A stretch of 64,000 nt of DNA from Myroides profundi. GTDB lineage: Bacteria > Bacteroidota > Bacteroidia > Flavobacteriales > Flavobacteriaceae. Below, one piece after another: positions 45,096-54,721 of this stretch. A program made the translations under genes and the position numbers. The stretch's first letter is position 1; every line of letters starts with the position of its first letter. Location of the stretch: contig NZ_CP010817.1 of NCBI RefSeq assembly GCF_000833025.1, positions 3,348,001-3,412,000 on the forward strand. Reading direction: 5' to 3'. The notes under the pieces are model-generated. The model did no database searches. It had not been told where the DNA came from and worked only from the letters and a program-made list of their open reading frames with translations.

Positions 45096-46586
45096 TTATA
45101 TCTCATTGATTTTTTTGACAATCAATTCGCAAGTATAATCACTAATAGCTTTTATATCCTGCGTTTCTAATTGCTGATCGTACTCTTTTTCGAATACTGT
45201 ACCATTGCCTAAGTCTATCACATAAGTCAATTCAGTAAATACACAAGCTAAACCTACTTCTATAGCTTCTGCTCCTTCTATTAGTTTGAATCCATCTAAA
45301 CGGATAATAGATTGTATTCCTTCTGCTCTATTCCATACAATACTTGGATTGTCTAAATCTATTTCATTAGAAATCTCTTCTCCTACTTCATCCTCTTCTG
45401 ATACCTCATCTTCGTTAATCTCCTCTTCAGTAGCAACACTTTCTTCCTCTACTACCACTTCCTCCTCACTAGTCATAGGCTCTTCTTCTACTGCTTGCTC
45501 TTCATTAGTGATAGACTCCTCTTCTTGGTGCTCTATAGTATCAGAAAGTAATTCTTCTAGCTCTTCTTCTGAAACATCTAAAGTATACTGTCCTATGATC
45601 TCATCGAATAAGTCTCCAAAACTATCTTTTACGTTATTCTCTACTTCTGTAAATAAAGGACGTATCGAATGTATAAATACAGACTCTAACCATGCAGCTG
45701 ATTTCACCTTACTCTGCTCTTCCTCTTTCGCTTTTAATTGACGCTTAAGCATTTCTATTTGGTTGTAGAACTTCTCAGATTCTTCAATAGACTTCCCTTC
45801 TTGAATATCCACCACCATCTGTTGCGAACGAAGAATTTGTTGACCGATATGACCAAACAAATCATCTTTAGCTCCCTCATAACATAATACATCCGCAAGG
45901 TATTGCTCATACGCTTTGTTCTCCTTATCTGTAATCCAAAACGGAGTATATACGAATGCAATCAAAATCTGATTACTCAGCATACGTGCGATAACTCTAT
46001 TCCCTCTATCAAAAGGGCTAATCTTCAAGAAATCAACATGAAAGTTTAATGCCACATCGATAGGGTGCGGTGCATATTTCTTTCCTTTCAGTATGTAATC
46101 GATAGCCTCATTCGTACGATTGATCAGTTCCTTCATCTCAGCTTTGACCTCTGCCACTCCCGTATAAGGATATTTATCCCCCTTATAAGTAACCATCTCA
46201 TTAGGAGATTGCTTCCATTGTCCTATCGTTAGTTTCTTCTCTGCATCTTCTTCATACATCAGCTTAGCGTGAAGCTCTTTGATATACTTCTCAGACAGAT
46301 GTACTTCTACTAATCCTCCACCTAACATATCTTTTAAGACCTCATCGTGCTTCTTGATTTCCATCAAATCACGAAGAGGCTTATTCTCCACATTCACCAT
46401 TCCCGCAATCATGCTGCGTATCTCTTCTTTAGTCAGTGTATTTCCCTCTGTACCGTTAGAGTAATAGTTACACTCTAATCTATACTTCTCTGACAGCGTT
46501 ACAAATTGCTCACTATTCAATCCTCCTAGTGCCTCTACCTGTTGCTGTAAGTTATCTATCTTTATTTTTACCTCTGTATAAGTCAT
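45096..46586 (-). CDS. Fic-fold protein with degenerate active site
   Basis: 496 residues from the ATG at 46586; a GTG two codons earlier is also in frame. Residues about 30-270 have the class II Fic layout: inhibitory helix YYSNGTEGNTLTKEEI (the S-x-x-x-E-G motif) followed by the Fic core. The catalytic loop should read HPFxxGNGRxxR but is ISPFDRGNRVIAR, with Ser190 in place of the catalytic His and the G-R pair also changed. AMP transfer is therefore unlikely. After a coiled coil (about 275-305), residues about 355-410 are almost pure Glu/Val/Ser/Thr, a low-complexity acidic linker, before a small beta-rich end domain. Confidence 0.8.
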   Translation of the reverse strand: MTYTEVKIKIDNLQQQVEALGGLNSEQFVTLSEKYRLECNYYSNGTEGNTLTKEEIRSMIAGMVNVENKPLRDLMEIKKHDEVLKDMLGGGLVEVHLSEKYIKELHAKLMYEEDAEKKLTIGQWKQSPNEMVTYKGDKYPYTGVAEVKAEMKELINRTNEAIDYILKGKKYAPHPIDVALNFHVDFLKISPFDRGNRVIARMLSNQILIAFVYTPFWITDKENKAYEQYLADVLCYEGAKDDLFGHIGQQILRSQQMVVDIQEGKSIEESEKFYNQIEMLKRQLKAKEEEQSKVKSAAWLESVFIHSIRPLFTEVENNVKDSFGDLFDEIIGQYTLDVSEEELEELLSDTIEHQEEESITNEEQAVEEEPMTSEEEVVVEEESVATEEEINEDEVSEEDEVGEEISNEIDLDNPSIVWNRAEGIQSIIRLDGFKLIEGAEAIEVGLACVFTELTYVIDLGNGTVFEKEYDQQLETQDIKAISDYTCELIVKKINEI

Positions 46587-46881
46587 CTTCACTGATTAAT
46601 TTAAATCTATATACCTGATTCTATTTATCTTATAAAATCCAGCGTATATAACCTCGCTATTTCTAATCTCACACCCTTTATTTAGCACAAAATACAAATA
46701 GCTAAACAGCCCTCTAAGTCCTATTGTTTACTACAAAAACAACCTTCTTATGAACTGTTTCTTTTCGGCAGGCGAAGTTAAGAATTATCCCTCATCCTAA
46801 AAAATCATGTAGTATACTATTTAGATAATATTCTGAGAAAAAATAAGCCCTGAAGTTTTATACAATGGTATACTATTCTAA
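46587..46881. other. Gene-free region
   Basis: About 295 bases between the Fic-fold gene and the helicase terminator; no gene, clear promoter or repeat was found. Confidence 0.5.
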
Positions 46882-46918
46882 ACAACAAAAGGATGCGCAA
46901 GTGACATCCTTTTGTTGT
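46882..46918 (-). terminator. Terminator-like 14-bp hairpin after the helicase gene
   Basis: ACAACAAAAGGATG, nine bases, CATCCTTTTGTTGT: a perfect stem 15 bases after the stop codon, without a long T-run. Confidence 0.75.
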
Positions 46919-46933
46919 AGTTAAATTAGTTAT

Positions 46934-49900
46934 TTAACCTATTCGCATTTTTAAAGTTTCCTTCCACATATAATTTGGAATAGGTTCTTCTAATTGCCAT
47001 ACTATAGACATAGGTTTAGAACCTTCATGTTTTACAAAATCTGCATAACCTAAAAACACATAACCTTGTGTTTTTTTAAACTCATTATACTTTCCCTCAC
47101 GTACAAATAAAGCTATCTTCTTATCATTCTCTTTTTGGTTTATATATGAAAGTCCTTTGCTTGTATTCTCTCCTATAATACTCTGTGATTGCCAATGAAA
47201 CAATACTTCATTAATTGCATAATCATCATACATTGTAGTTGGAGAAAAGTCTTCTTCAGTTTTTTGTAAATTAATAAACAATACTTCTGTATTCAGATCT
47301 GGATTTTCAGCTACACCTTCTCTATTAGGAGACTTTTTTTCTAATGTACTCAATTGGTAAGCAACTAAAATCTGTTCTCTTGTATATCTACTATGAATCC
47401 TCAACGGTAGCACATAAGACAATCCATCATACTTTATTTCTTCAAAAGTCAACAGTTCAATTTTATACAAAAGAAACTCTTTCATTTCTCCTACCATAGT
47501 TTTATCACTACCTATAATATACAATGATTCTTGTATAGACATAGTAGTTGAGGCTTTCTTCCAAAAATCATAATGAAGCATTAAAGCCATTAACTCAATT
47601 TCTTTTTTATTCCCTTTTACTTTACTTAAATCAAAACCTTGCTCTATTAACTGTAATACAAATTGAAAGTAATGATAAGATTCAGTAACCGCCCATTTAT
47701 TAGTAAACATAGAAATATAGTGTTTACTTAACTCTTTATTCAGCCTTAAATCAACTCCTAAAGCATCTTCTTTTAAAATACTAAATAAACAATTCTTATA
47801 CAGATGTTGTAAATCAATACAATAAAAAGTACAGAAATTCTGTATAGTTAATGGAAGAGTAGTATCCTGCCCAAAGCGTTTCAAGTATTTCAATAAACTT
47901 CCCTTATTAAAATTAGTAGCTTGTTTGATATTATTAAGTATATACTCCTTCGCTTGTTTTTCTAATACAATAGAACAACCTAAAGGTAGATGTGGAAAAT
48001 CTTGTTCTATCTCATTTAACACGGTTGTATTCGTTTTACCTATCAATGCTCTAAACTTTTGTTCAAAATCATATTCTGAACGGGAGTTCCCAATAAAATC
48101 CAGTACTGTTAATACTTCCTTTCCCTCATTTAATCTCAATCCTCTTCCTAATTGTTGTAAGAAAATTGTTAAACTCTCTGTTGGTCTTAAAAACAGGACT
48201 GTATCTATTTCAGGGACATCTATTCCTTCATTAAAAATATCTACAACAAATAGATAATTAATTTCTCTTCTCTTTAACTTCCCTATTAATTCATCTCGTT
48301 TATTAGATTGATCTGATGTTAAAACTTCTGACTTCAAGTTTTTTTCTTGAAATCTTCTATTCATAAACTCTGCATGCTCCTTGCTTACACAAAATCCTAA
48401 AGCTGTAATATCTCCTAAACCTTTTGTATACTTATCAATATTATAAATAATCTCGCCTACTCGGATATCATTAGTTGTATATACCTTTGTTAATTGATTA
48501 GTATCATATTTACCTTGTTTCCATATCACATCTGTCAAATCTATACTATCTGAAATAGCAAAATATTGAAACGGACATAACAATTTATTGTTTAAAGCAT
48601 CTGGTAAACGTATTTCTGCTGCTATTCTATTATTAAAATCCTCTACTATATTTCCCCCATCCATTCGTTCTGGTGTAGCTGTTAGCCCTAACAAAATATT
48701 ACTCTTAAAGTAATTAAGTACTTTTTGATAGGTAGAAGCCTTAACATGATGTACTTCATCAAAAACGATATAATCATAATAATCTAAAGTAACTCCTTCT
48801 CCCTTCTGTATTTCATTATTTAAAGTTTGAATAGTAGAGAATACATGCTTCTTATTTCCCACTTCATATCCATCACCTTGCAGTTCACCAAAATTATTAT
48901 CTCGCAACACTTGTCTAAACTTTGTTCTTGCTTGTTTCAAAATATCTATACGATGTGCTATAAACAACATCTTTGCATTAGGTTTACTTCTTAAATAAGC
49001 TTTAAAGTCAAATGCTGCTATCATAGTTTTACCAGTTCCTGTTGCAGCTACAACTAGGTTTTTAGTAGACTTATGAAGTGACCTTTCTACATTTAATTTT
49101 TCTAATATCTCTTTCTGATAATAATAAGGTTTCAGATCAAAAAATGTCATCACTTCAGTGTTATCAGATTTTCCTATTTTACTCTGTTTTAATGCCTCAG
49201 TTATTTTTATATAATCAATAGAACTACTATAACTCTCAAATTCTTCACTATTCCAATAAGATTCAAAAGTCTTCTTAAACTTATTAATTATCTGAGGTAT
49301 TTCTTTAGTAGTCACTTTTACATTCCATTCTAAACCATCAGTTAATGCTGACCTAGAAAAATTAGAAGAACCAATATATGCTGTATGAAAACCTGTATTT
49401 CTATAAAACATATAGGCCTTAGCGTGTAAACGTTCATTACCTATGTTATATGAAATCTTTATTTCTGTATTTGGTAATTTAGACAGTTCTTCAATAGCCT
49501 TAGCATCAGTTGCCCCCATATAAGTTGTTGTCAATACTCTCAACTTACCACCTTTACTTGTGAATGCCTCCAAAGCAGGTCGTAGTAACACAATAGCTTT
49601 CCACTTAATAAACGAAACTAAAAGATCAACTCTATCAGAAGACAAAATTTCTTTCTTCAACTCACTATCTAAAGACAAACCTAAGTTCCCTCCAGTAAAT
49701 AGTTCACTTTGCGTTAATCGCGAAACAGGTATTACTTCCTTTAAGTATTCTGATACATCCTTATAATCACATTCTAGTCTATCTATTACACCTGTCAATA
49801 TTTGTCCATCTGCATTAATTATATCAGATGTAAAATCATAAGCCTCTATCTCTTGATGCAAATAAGTAATTAACTTATTAACCATTTCAATTTGACAAGA

Positions 49901-50095
49901 AACATGCTCTTCTTTTTTTACACCTTTAATAACATCAAAAGCTTTAGACAAAGCAGATGTAAAATGCTGAGCCAAATAAAAAGTTGCCTCTTCTATATCT
50001 AATTGCTTGTTCTCTACATAATAGTTAGGACCTAAAGTCGATAACCTTTTCTTTAAAGATTCTGTGATTAAACTCTCGTATATTCCTGTTTGCAT
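46934..50095 (-). CDS. PLD nuclease - SF2 helicase - DUF3427 protein
   Basis: 1053 residues. The N-terminal phospholipase D-like domain has HAK (224-226) and GSSN (242-245), the H-K and G-S-x-N parts of an HKD active site. The helicase core follows: Walker A ATGTGKT (351-357), DEVHH (about 446-450), GLTATPERMDG, and motif VI FLQQLGRGLRLNEGKEVL. The remainder (about 750-1050) is a DUF3427-type region. This three-domain architecture is widespread in bacteria as a stand-alone gene and is suspected to act in DNA processing or anti-phage defence; neither is shown here. No modification or other defence gene is adjacent. Confidence 0.9.
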   Translation of the reverse strand: MQTGIYESLITESLKKRLSTLGPNYYVENKQLDIEEATFYLAQHFTSALSKAFDVIKGVKKEEHVSCQIEMVNKLITYLHQEIEAYDFTSDIINADGQILTGVIDRLECDYKDVSEYLKEVIPVSRLTQSELFTGGNLGLSLDSELKKEILSSDRVDLLVSFIKWKAIVLLRPALEAFTSKGGKLRVLTTTYMGATDAKAIEELSKLPNTEIKISYNIGNERLHAKAYMFYRNTGFHTAYIGSSNFSRSALTDGLEWNVKVTTKEIPQIINKFKKTFESYWNSEEFESYSSSIDYIKITEALKQSKIGKSDNTEVMTFFDLKPYYYQKEILEKLNVERSLHKSTKNLVVAATGTGKTMIAAFDFKAYLRSKPNAKMLFIAHRIDILKQARTKFRQVLRDNNFGELQGDGYEVGNKKHVFSTIQTLNNEIQKGEGVTLDYYDYIVFDEVHHVKASTYQKVLNYFKSNILLGLTATPERMDGGNIVEDFNNRIAAEIRLPDALNNKLLCPFQYFAISDSIDLTDVIWKQGKYDTNQLTKVYTTNDIRVGEIIYNIDKYTKGLGDITALGFCVSKEHAEFMNRRFQEKNLKSEVLTSDQSNKRDELIGKLKRREINYLFVVDIFNEGIDVPEIDTVLFLRPTESLTIFLQQLGRGLRLNEGKEVLTVLDFIGNSRSEYDFEQKFRALIGKTNTTVLNEIEQDFPHLPLGCSIVLEKQAKEYILNNIKQATNFNKGSLLKYLKRFGQDTTLPLTIQNFCTFYCIDLQHLYKNCLFSILKEDALGVDLRLNKELSKHYISMFTNKWAVTESYHYFQFVLQLIEQGFDLSKVKGNKKEIELMALMLHYDFWKKASTTMSIQESLYIIGSDKTMVGEMKEFLLYKIELLTFEEIKYDGLSYVLPLRIHSRYTREQILVAYQLSTLEKKSPNREGVAENPDLNTEVLFINLQKTEEDFSPTTMYDDYAINEVLFHWQSQSIIGENTSKGLSYINQKENDKKIALFVREGKYNEFKKTQGYVFLGYADFVKHEGSKPMSIVWQLEEPIPNYMWKETLKMRIG

Positions 50096-50783
50096 CCAAT
50101 ACTTTTTACTGTCAATATATTAATGACTAAGTTCATACTTTCTTATAATATTTAGTAAAAATATTTTTCAAGTTATCTCTTAATACCCTAAAATAACTTA
50201 GGATTCTATTTACCCCCAAAATCAAAATTAATCATATTTATCAAAAGAAACTCATTTATCCGTTTCCTTAACTCCATATGTTTCTTATCAAAATACAATA
50301 AATAGTTCAATACTCTCTTATATTTTCATTCGAACTTAACTAAACTATTATCTTCTTATATGGGGTTTTCCGTAACCAACATCAACTCCCTCCCACCAAT
50401 TCAAAAATTACACCCTATTTTATTCTTCAAAAAAACACCCTACCTTTCACCATATCAAAACATTACATAGATAATACGTTCTTTTATACTAAGCAGTTAT
50501 GTATGGATGAAGGTAGACTGTGTCTAGCTTTAAGCGAAGTCCTTCAACACTTCTTCAACAATACTCCAAGATTGCTCTAGGAGAGAGGTAGTTTATTGAA
50601 AGAATCTTGAAGAAGTATTGAGGCAGTGTTGAAGAAATTAGATACGATCTTCAGAGGCGATAGTATCACAAATCAAAGTTTTAAAGCGATATAACCTCCT
50701 TATTTACAGATAATATGTTTGATTCCTTTATTTTATAAACAGCTGATTATCTATACCTTGTATAAAACTAAAAAACGATAATT
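50096..50783. other. Gene-free region before the DUF6266 gene
   Basis: 688 bases without a credible gene. Its striking content is the large imperfect inverted repeat at 50542-50634 (separate entry). The rest is AT-rich. Confidence 0.55.
50542..50634. repeat. Large imperfect inverted repeat upstream of the DUF6266 gene
   Basis: Two 32-base arms (50542-50573 and 50603-50634) pair at 26 of 32 positions without gaps, around a 29-base loop. The arm is itself repetitive, with the words CTTCAACA and CTTCTTCAACA. It lies 150 bases before the DUF6266 start codon. Confidence 0.75.
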
Positions 50784-51440
50784 ATGGCAGAAATTAAAGA
50801 AGGTATCCTAGGTGGTGTACAGGGTAAGGTAGGTACAGTAGTTGGGTATAAATACAGAGGAAAGAATATAATCAGAAGTTTAGCCCCAAAAAGCACAAAG
50901 GAGGCTAGCGAAAAACAAATTATACAGCGAAGTAAATTAACGATAGTAGTCAAATTCTTGAAAGGGATAAAGGACTTCGTCAATATGCATTACCCTGTAT
51001 TGGAGACCGAGGATAAGACTAAAACGGGCTATGATCAGATTCGCTCTGAGATCATGAAGAACGGAGTATTTCTGATTGATAATATGATTCATATAATTCC
51101 TCAGAGAGTATTATTATCCATAGGGGTACTAACTCCAGCGGCGATACAGAAGATTAGCTTTTTAAAAGAGAATAAGGTCAAAGTCAAATGGGATGATTCA
51201 TTCATTAATTCGTTGACGAATACTGATGATCAATTGACGATGATTGCTTTTAACGATGAACTTAACGCCTTCTATATCGCTGAGAATATTGGCAAAAGAG
51301 CGGATAAATACACGCATTTTGAGCTTCCTGCTAATTGGCAGACGGGTACTATTCACTTCTGGAGTGTGTGGAGATCTGCTAATCATGCTATGCACAGCAC
51401 TAGTGTATATCACGCACCTATAGAGTTAATCCGAAAATGA
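50784..51440 (+). CDS. DUF6266-family protein
   Basis: 218 residues. MAEIKEGILGGVQGKVGTVV at the N-terminus and the basic YKYRGKNIIRSLAPKSTKEA after it are typical of DUF6266, a Bacteroidota-restricted family that often occurs in several copies per genome. Function unknown. The first 30 residues are glycine- and basic-rich, suggesting nucleic-acid or surface contact. Confidence 0.85.
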   Translation: MAEIKEGILGGVQGKVGTVVGYKYRGKNIIRSLAPKSTKEASEKQIIQRSKLTIVVKFLKGIKDFVNMHYPVLETEDKTKTGYDQIRSEIMKNGVFLIDNMIHIIPQRVLLSIGVLTPAAIQKISFLKENKVKVKWDDSFINSLTNTDDQLTMIAFNDELNAFYIAENIGKRADKYTHFELPANWQTGTIHFWSVWRSANHAMHSTSVYHAPIELIRK

Positions 51441-51572
51441 TATGAAGCTGCTAAAGTCATAAATCAATAAGCGATGCAATAAATAAGGTACTAAAACGTA
51501 TTGACTAGGATAGAGTTCTTTATCAGCTAAGAATAAAGAACTCTACCTTAATCATCTAGATCATCATTGACA

Positions 51573-52025
51573 ATGAACAAAAGATTAATTCTATTATTAG
51601 GACTTATGTTATGCCTAATGAGCTTTACAGCTTATCAATCTCCTGTCTTACCATCACTCCCTCTATCGGAGGCCATCCTCATCGGAAAATGGAGATTAGA
51701 CAAGGTGAACTTATACGATAAGGACAATACATTACTAGAAACAATCTCTCCTGAAACTTCTTCAGAAATAAAACCTAGTATCATAGAGATTCTCCCTAAT
51801 CATAAAGTCAAGGTAATAGATAGTGGCTTAATTACAGAAGAAGGTAGTTCGTACCTACAGTTATGGTCTTTAGATAAAAATAGGCTTATCATTAAAAGCA
51901 AAAGAAAAGAAATGTTGTTAAAGATATCCTATTATACCTCTAGGCAATTAACTCTAGAAATGGCCAATCCTAACCCTTCTAATAAACAGTCTAAAGCGAT
52001 TCTATTTCTAAAAAAACTTGATTAA
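51573..52025 (+). CDS. Unknown secreted small protein (lipocalin-like)
   Basis: 150 residues from the ATG at 51573; a TTG two codons earlier gives nothing better. The signal peptide is MNKRLILLLGLMLCLMSFTAY. The mature part has IGKWRLDKVNLYD, a G-x-W start typical of lipocalin-like small proteins, followed by beta-strands. Not recognised further. Confidence 0.7.
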   Translation: MNKRLILLLGLMLCLMSFTAYQSPVLPSLPLSEAILIGKWRLDKVNLYDKDNTLLETISPETSSEIKPSIIEILPNHKVKVIDSGLITEEGSSYLQLWSLDKNRLIIKSKRKEMLLKISYYTSRQLTLEMANPNPSNKQSKAILFLKKLD

Positions 52026-52182
52026 TACTTAGTCTTATTTGCTAAACAATAGGCTGATGAATGGGGAAGTTCACGATAACAATCTGTAAGTTCAACTGCG
52101 TTTTATGATAGTTCGCACTATTTAGCTAAGCTGTAGTATAGTATATATGTAGATTCACGGGCTAAAATCAGAATAAGGACCT

Positions 52183-52692
52183 ATGAATACATACAATCCA
52201 CACTTTATGTCACGTGCGATAGAACTATCTCAGCAAGCTTATCACTCTCAAAAAGGATTGCCCATAGGCTGTGTTATCGTAAAAGATGGCAAAATTATAG
52301 GTGAAGGCCACAATGAGATATTTAGTAGAATGATACCGACTGCTCATGGAGAAATGGTCGCGATCGAAAATGCGTGTCAGAACCTAAACCAACTTCTATT
52401 AGAGGGTTGTGAATTATACACTACGCTTGAGCCCTGCCCTATGTGCTTCAGTGCGATTTATTGGGCTAAGATTAAAACAGTGTATTACGCTTGTAGTAAC
52501 GAAGATGCTGCTACCATAGGTTTTGACGACTCTTTTATACTTGACCAAATGAAGAAGAAAAAGTCAGAACAATTAATTCCTATGACTCAGGTAGAGAATA
52601 CAGCTGCTTTTAAAGTACTACTAGACTGGCAAGACTTAGCTCAAGATGCTTCTCAACCCTGGCAAAATGAATACTCAAGAATGTCTCCTTAG
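52183..52692 (+). CDS. Zinc-dependent nucleoside/nucleobase deaminase (guanine deaminase-like)
   Basis: 169 residues. The zinc site is HGE (in TAHGEMVAIENA) and PCPMC (in LEPCPMCFSAIYWAKI). The more usual HAE is HGE here, a conservative change. The C-terminal tail, ending WQDLAQDASQPWQNEYSRMSP across residues 149-169, resembles that of bacterial guanine deaminases, which supply xanthine in purine salvage. A tRNA adenosine deaminase is less likely because TadA lacks this tail. Confidence 0.8.
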   Translation: MNTYNPHFMSRAIELSQQAYHSQKGLPIGCVIVKDGKIIGEGHNEIFSRMIPTAHGEMVAIENACQNLNQLLLEGCELYTTLEPCPMCFSAIYWAKIKTVYYACSNEDAATIGFDDSFILDQMKKKKSEQLIPMTQVENTAAFKVLLDWQDLAQDASQPWQNEYSRMSP

Positions 52693-52940
52693 GCATAAGC
52701 AGTTCATTATTTACTATATTTCAACATCATTATTACAACATTTAACATTAATCAATAGTATTAAAACAAAAAAAGCACAAATTAACATGTACTTTTCAGC
52801 ATAATGTCCAATAAACTCATCTAAAAGTCTTTTAAAGACAAGTTTATTCTATTTAAACTTGATACATTTGCATCCTTTAGAAGTTTTACTTCTAAAAAAT
52901 TAATATATTCGCAATAGAAGCTTATGATACATTTGCTTTA

Positions 52941-53026
52941 ACGAATTAGGGAGTGATTAAAAACTCTCAACAAAACACACCACTGATTTAGCCTATTAGA
53001 ATGCCTCTCTTTATAGAGGCATTTTT
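52941..53026 (+). ncRNA. Candidate small RNA of about 85 nt
   Basis: TACATTTG (52928-52935) predicts a start near 52941. The intrinsic terminator ATGCCTCT, six bases, AGAGGCAT and TTTTT at 53001-53026 predicts the end. No open frame longer than a few codons lies between. The neighbouring gene is on the other strand and cannot own this promoter. Family unknown. Confidence 0.45.
53000..53026 (+). terminator. Orphan intrinsic terminator on the plus strand
   Basis: ATGCCTCT, six bases, AGAGGCAT and then TTTTT. The T-run is on the plus strand, where no gene precedes it within 300 bases. Confidence 0.8.
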
Positions 53027-53034
53027 ACTTTTAT

Positions 53035-53955
53035 CTATGGTCGATGTTGTATCATACACTTCTCATATAAGCTAAGGATATTCGCTCGTGGAGTTACAGC
53101 AGATAGAGGTTTATACTTTTCCTCTTCTTTATAATAAATATAAGCCTCAGTGAATTGCTGGACAAAATAAGCTGTTAAGAAAAAGTCTTCTTTCTGTTCT
53201 TTTACTAAAAAAGGAGCTGCTTTCTGATTTGCTGTAGAGCATTTCTGTCTGATATCTGGTAGCATACTAATACTGACATTGTTCTCTCTCACTAATTTTA
53301 AGTTATAGAACTGTTCTGTCATCTCAGAGTCTATCGCTAGTTTATCATTATTATTGACACTAAAACTGTATCTATAATTACGAGGATCATCATACTTTAG
53401 TACAGTATTATATTCATATTGAAGAATATTGATCAGTCTATCCTTATGCTCATTAGGTACAAAGACTAATTTCTGATGAGAGACTACTTCTTTATGATCT
53501 ACCTCCCCTGTCTTGAGAATATCTACTGTGATATTCAGTTCTATATTCTTATTATAGATATAAGGTTGGTCAAAGCTAATAACTGGATAAAACGAAACAT
53601 CTGCTTGATAATCCCAAGCCTGCTTCGCTACTCCTGAGAGGATAATCTCACCACCTTCATTTAATATAGCTATACACACATTCCAAGATGAGGTGCTCGA
53701 AGTCTGATAGGGAATAAGATAAACAAAATGGGAGGCTGTAAGTGTGCTCTCCTTAAGAGCAATATTATCAAAATCTACGTATTGATAATAAGCGTCAATA
53801 TCTAAATGAGTCATGATGAGCTCTACACTATGCTGTAGTTCATTAGAAGCTATAGTCTCCATCTGTTTATCGATATATACATGCTCTTGCCTAGCATAAA
53901 TATGATTTATACTGATAAGTAAAAGAAAAAAAGCAATACGACTAAAAACCTTCAT
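53035..53955 (-). CDS. Unknown secreted protein
   Basis: 306 residues with a signal peptide (RIAFFLLLISINHIYARQ). The mature part has many predicted beta-strands and no family motif that I recognise. Confidence 0.7.
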   Translation of the reverse strand: MKVFSRIAFFLLLISINHIYARQEHVYIDKQMETIASNELQHSVELIMTHLDIDAYYQYVDFDNIALKESTLTASHFVYLIPYQTSSTSSWNVCIAILNEGGEIILSGVAKQAWDYQADVSFYPVISFDQPYIYNKNIELNITVDILKTGEVDHKEVVSHQKLVFVPNEHKDRLINILQYEYNTVLKYDDPRNYRYSFSVNNNDKLAIDSEMTEQFYNLKLVRENNVSISMLPDIRQKCSTANQKAAPFLVKEQKEDFFLTAYFVQQFTEAYIYYKEEEKYKPLSAVTPRANILSLYEKCMIQHRP

Positions 53956-54224
53956 TAACTTAAATTAGACACCTATACAACATCAATTAACTAATTTAAC
54001 AAATATATACGTTTTCAATAAGCTAAAACCATATAATCCTAAATAATTTTTTAACACTTACATCTAGATTACTTCATTACTTTAAATAAATCTATTCATT
54101 TGCGTTTATAGAGCTATACTTTATTCCATAGCATAACTATTTGCTCCATGATAGCAGTAAGAGAAAAGGGGAAAAAGAAGGTTATTCTATCAAGATTCAG
54201 GTTTAATCATATCTAGCCTTAAGC

Positions 54225-54668
54225 TTACTCCTGACAATACTTATACAGTCTAAAAGAAATAAAAATATAGATCAGCAATGTACTTACTATAGGGATCAGA
54301 CTATAATCTAAAGTATAATAAACAGATTCTCTAATAGAGTAAGTACTCCATGAAGCTTCACGGTCTATAAAAACACTTAGGTTCTGTAGAAACCATAACC
54401 CCACTAGTAGAATACTATGAACAATAATCTGAATACTAAAGCGTGAAATCTTATGAATAAAATACAACAGTAAAATATAAAATAGGCTAACGAATAAAGA
54501 GCCTACAAATACATCTTGAAAGAAATTAAACGTAAGATCTCCTGAAGGTTGATCTTTAAAACGATACATCGCAATACTAGTTTGTGCAAAAGAAGTGATG
54601 AGAAACAATAGTCCATAATACATTAGGCAACGCCACTTTTTTATTGTTTTTTGTTTATTCTGGTTCAT
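54225..54668 (-). CDS. Unknown four-helix membrane protein
   Basis: 147 residues with four hydrophobic helices (about 15-35, 52-72, 78-98 and 118-142). Starts MNQNKQKTIKKWRCLMYYGL. Not recognised. Divergent from the DUF1963 gene. Confidence 0.7.
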   Translation of the reverse strand: MNQNKQKTIKKWRCLMYYGLLFLITSFAQTSIAMYRFKDQPSGDLTFNFFQDVFVGSLFVSLFYILLLYFIHKISRFSIQIIVHSILLVGLWFLQNLSVFIDREASWSTYSIRESVYYTLDYSLIPIVSTLLIYIFISFRLYKYCQE

Positions 54669-54721
54669 CTTTGTTACAATGACTATTTACTATATTGCTG
54701 CATATTTTAAAAACGAAACCA

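Larger units (their letters stand above)
52693..53034. other. Intergenic region with two -7 boxes and a lone terminator
   Basis: The plus strand holds TACATTTG at 52863-52870 and 52928-52935 and a strong hairpin at 53000-53026 with T-run on the plus strand. No protein-coding frame lies between them (see the ncRNA entry). A hairpin-like word, TTTAGAAG/CTTCTAAA, follows the first box. Confidence 0.55.

Noticed and set aside
45286..45741. 151-codon Ser-rich open frame on the plus strand
   Set aside because: It is the complement of the acidic, low-complexity part of the Fic-fold gene; the Ser runs mirror Glu/Val codons.
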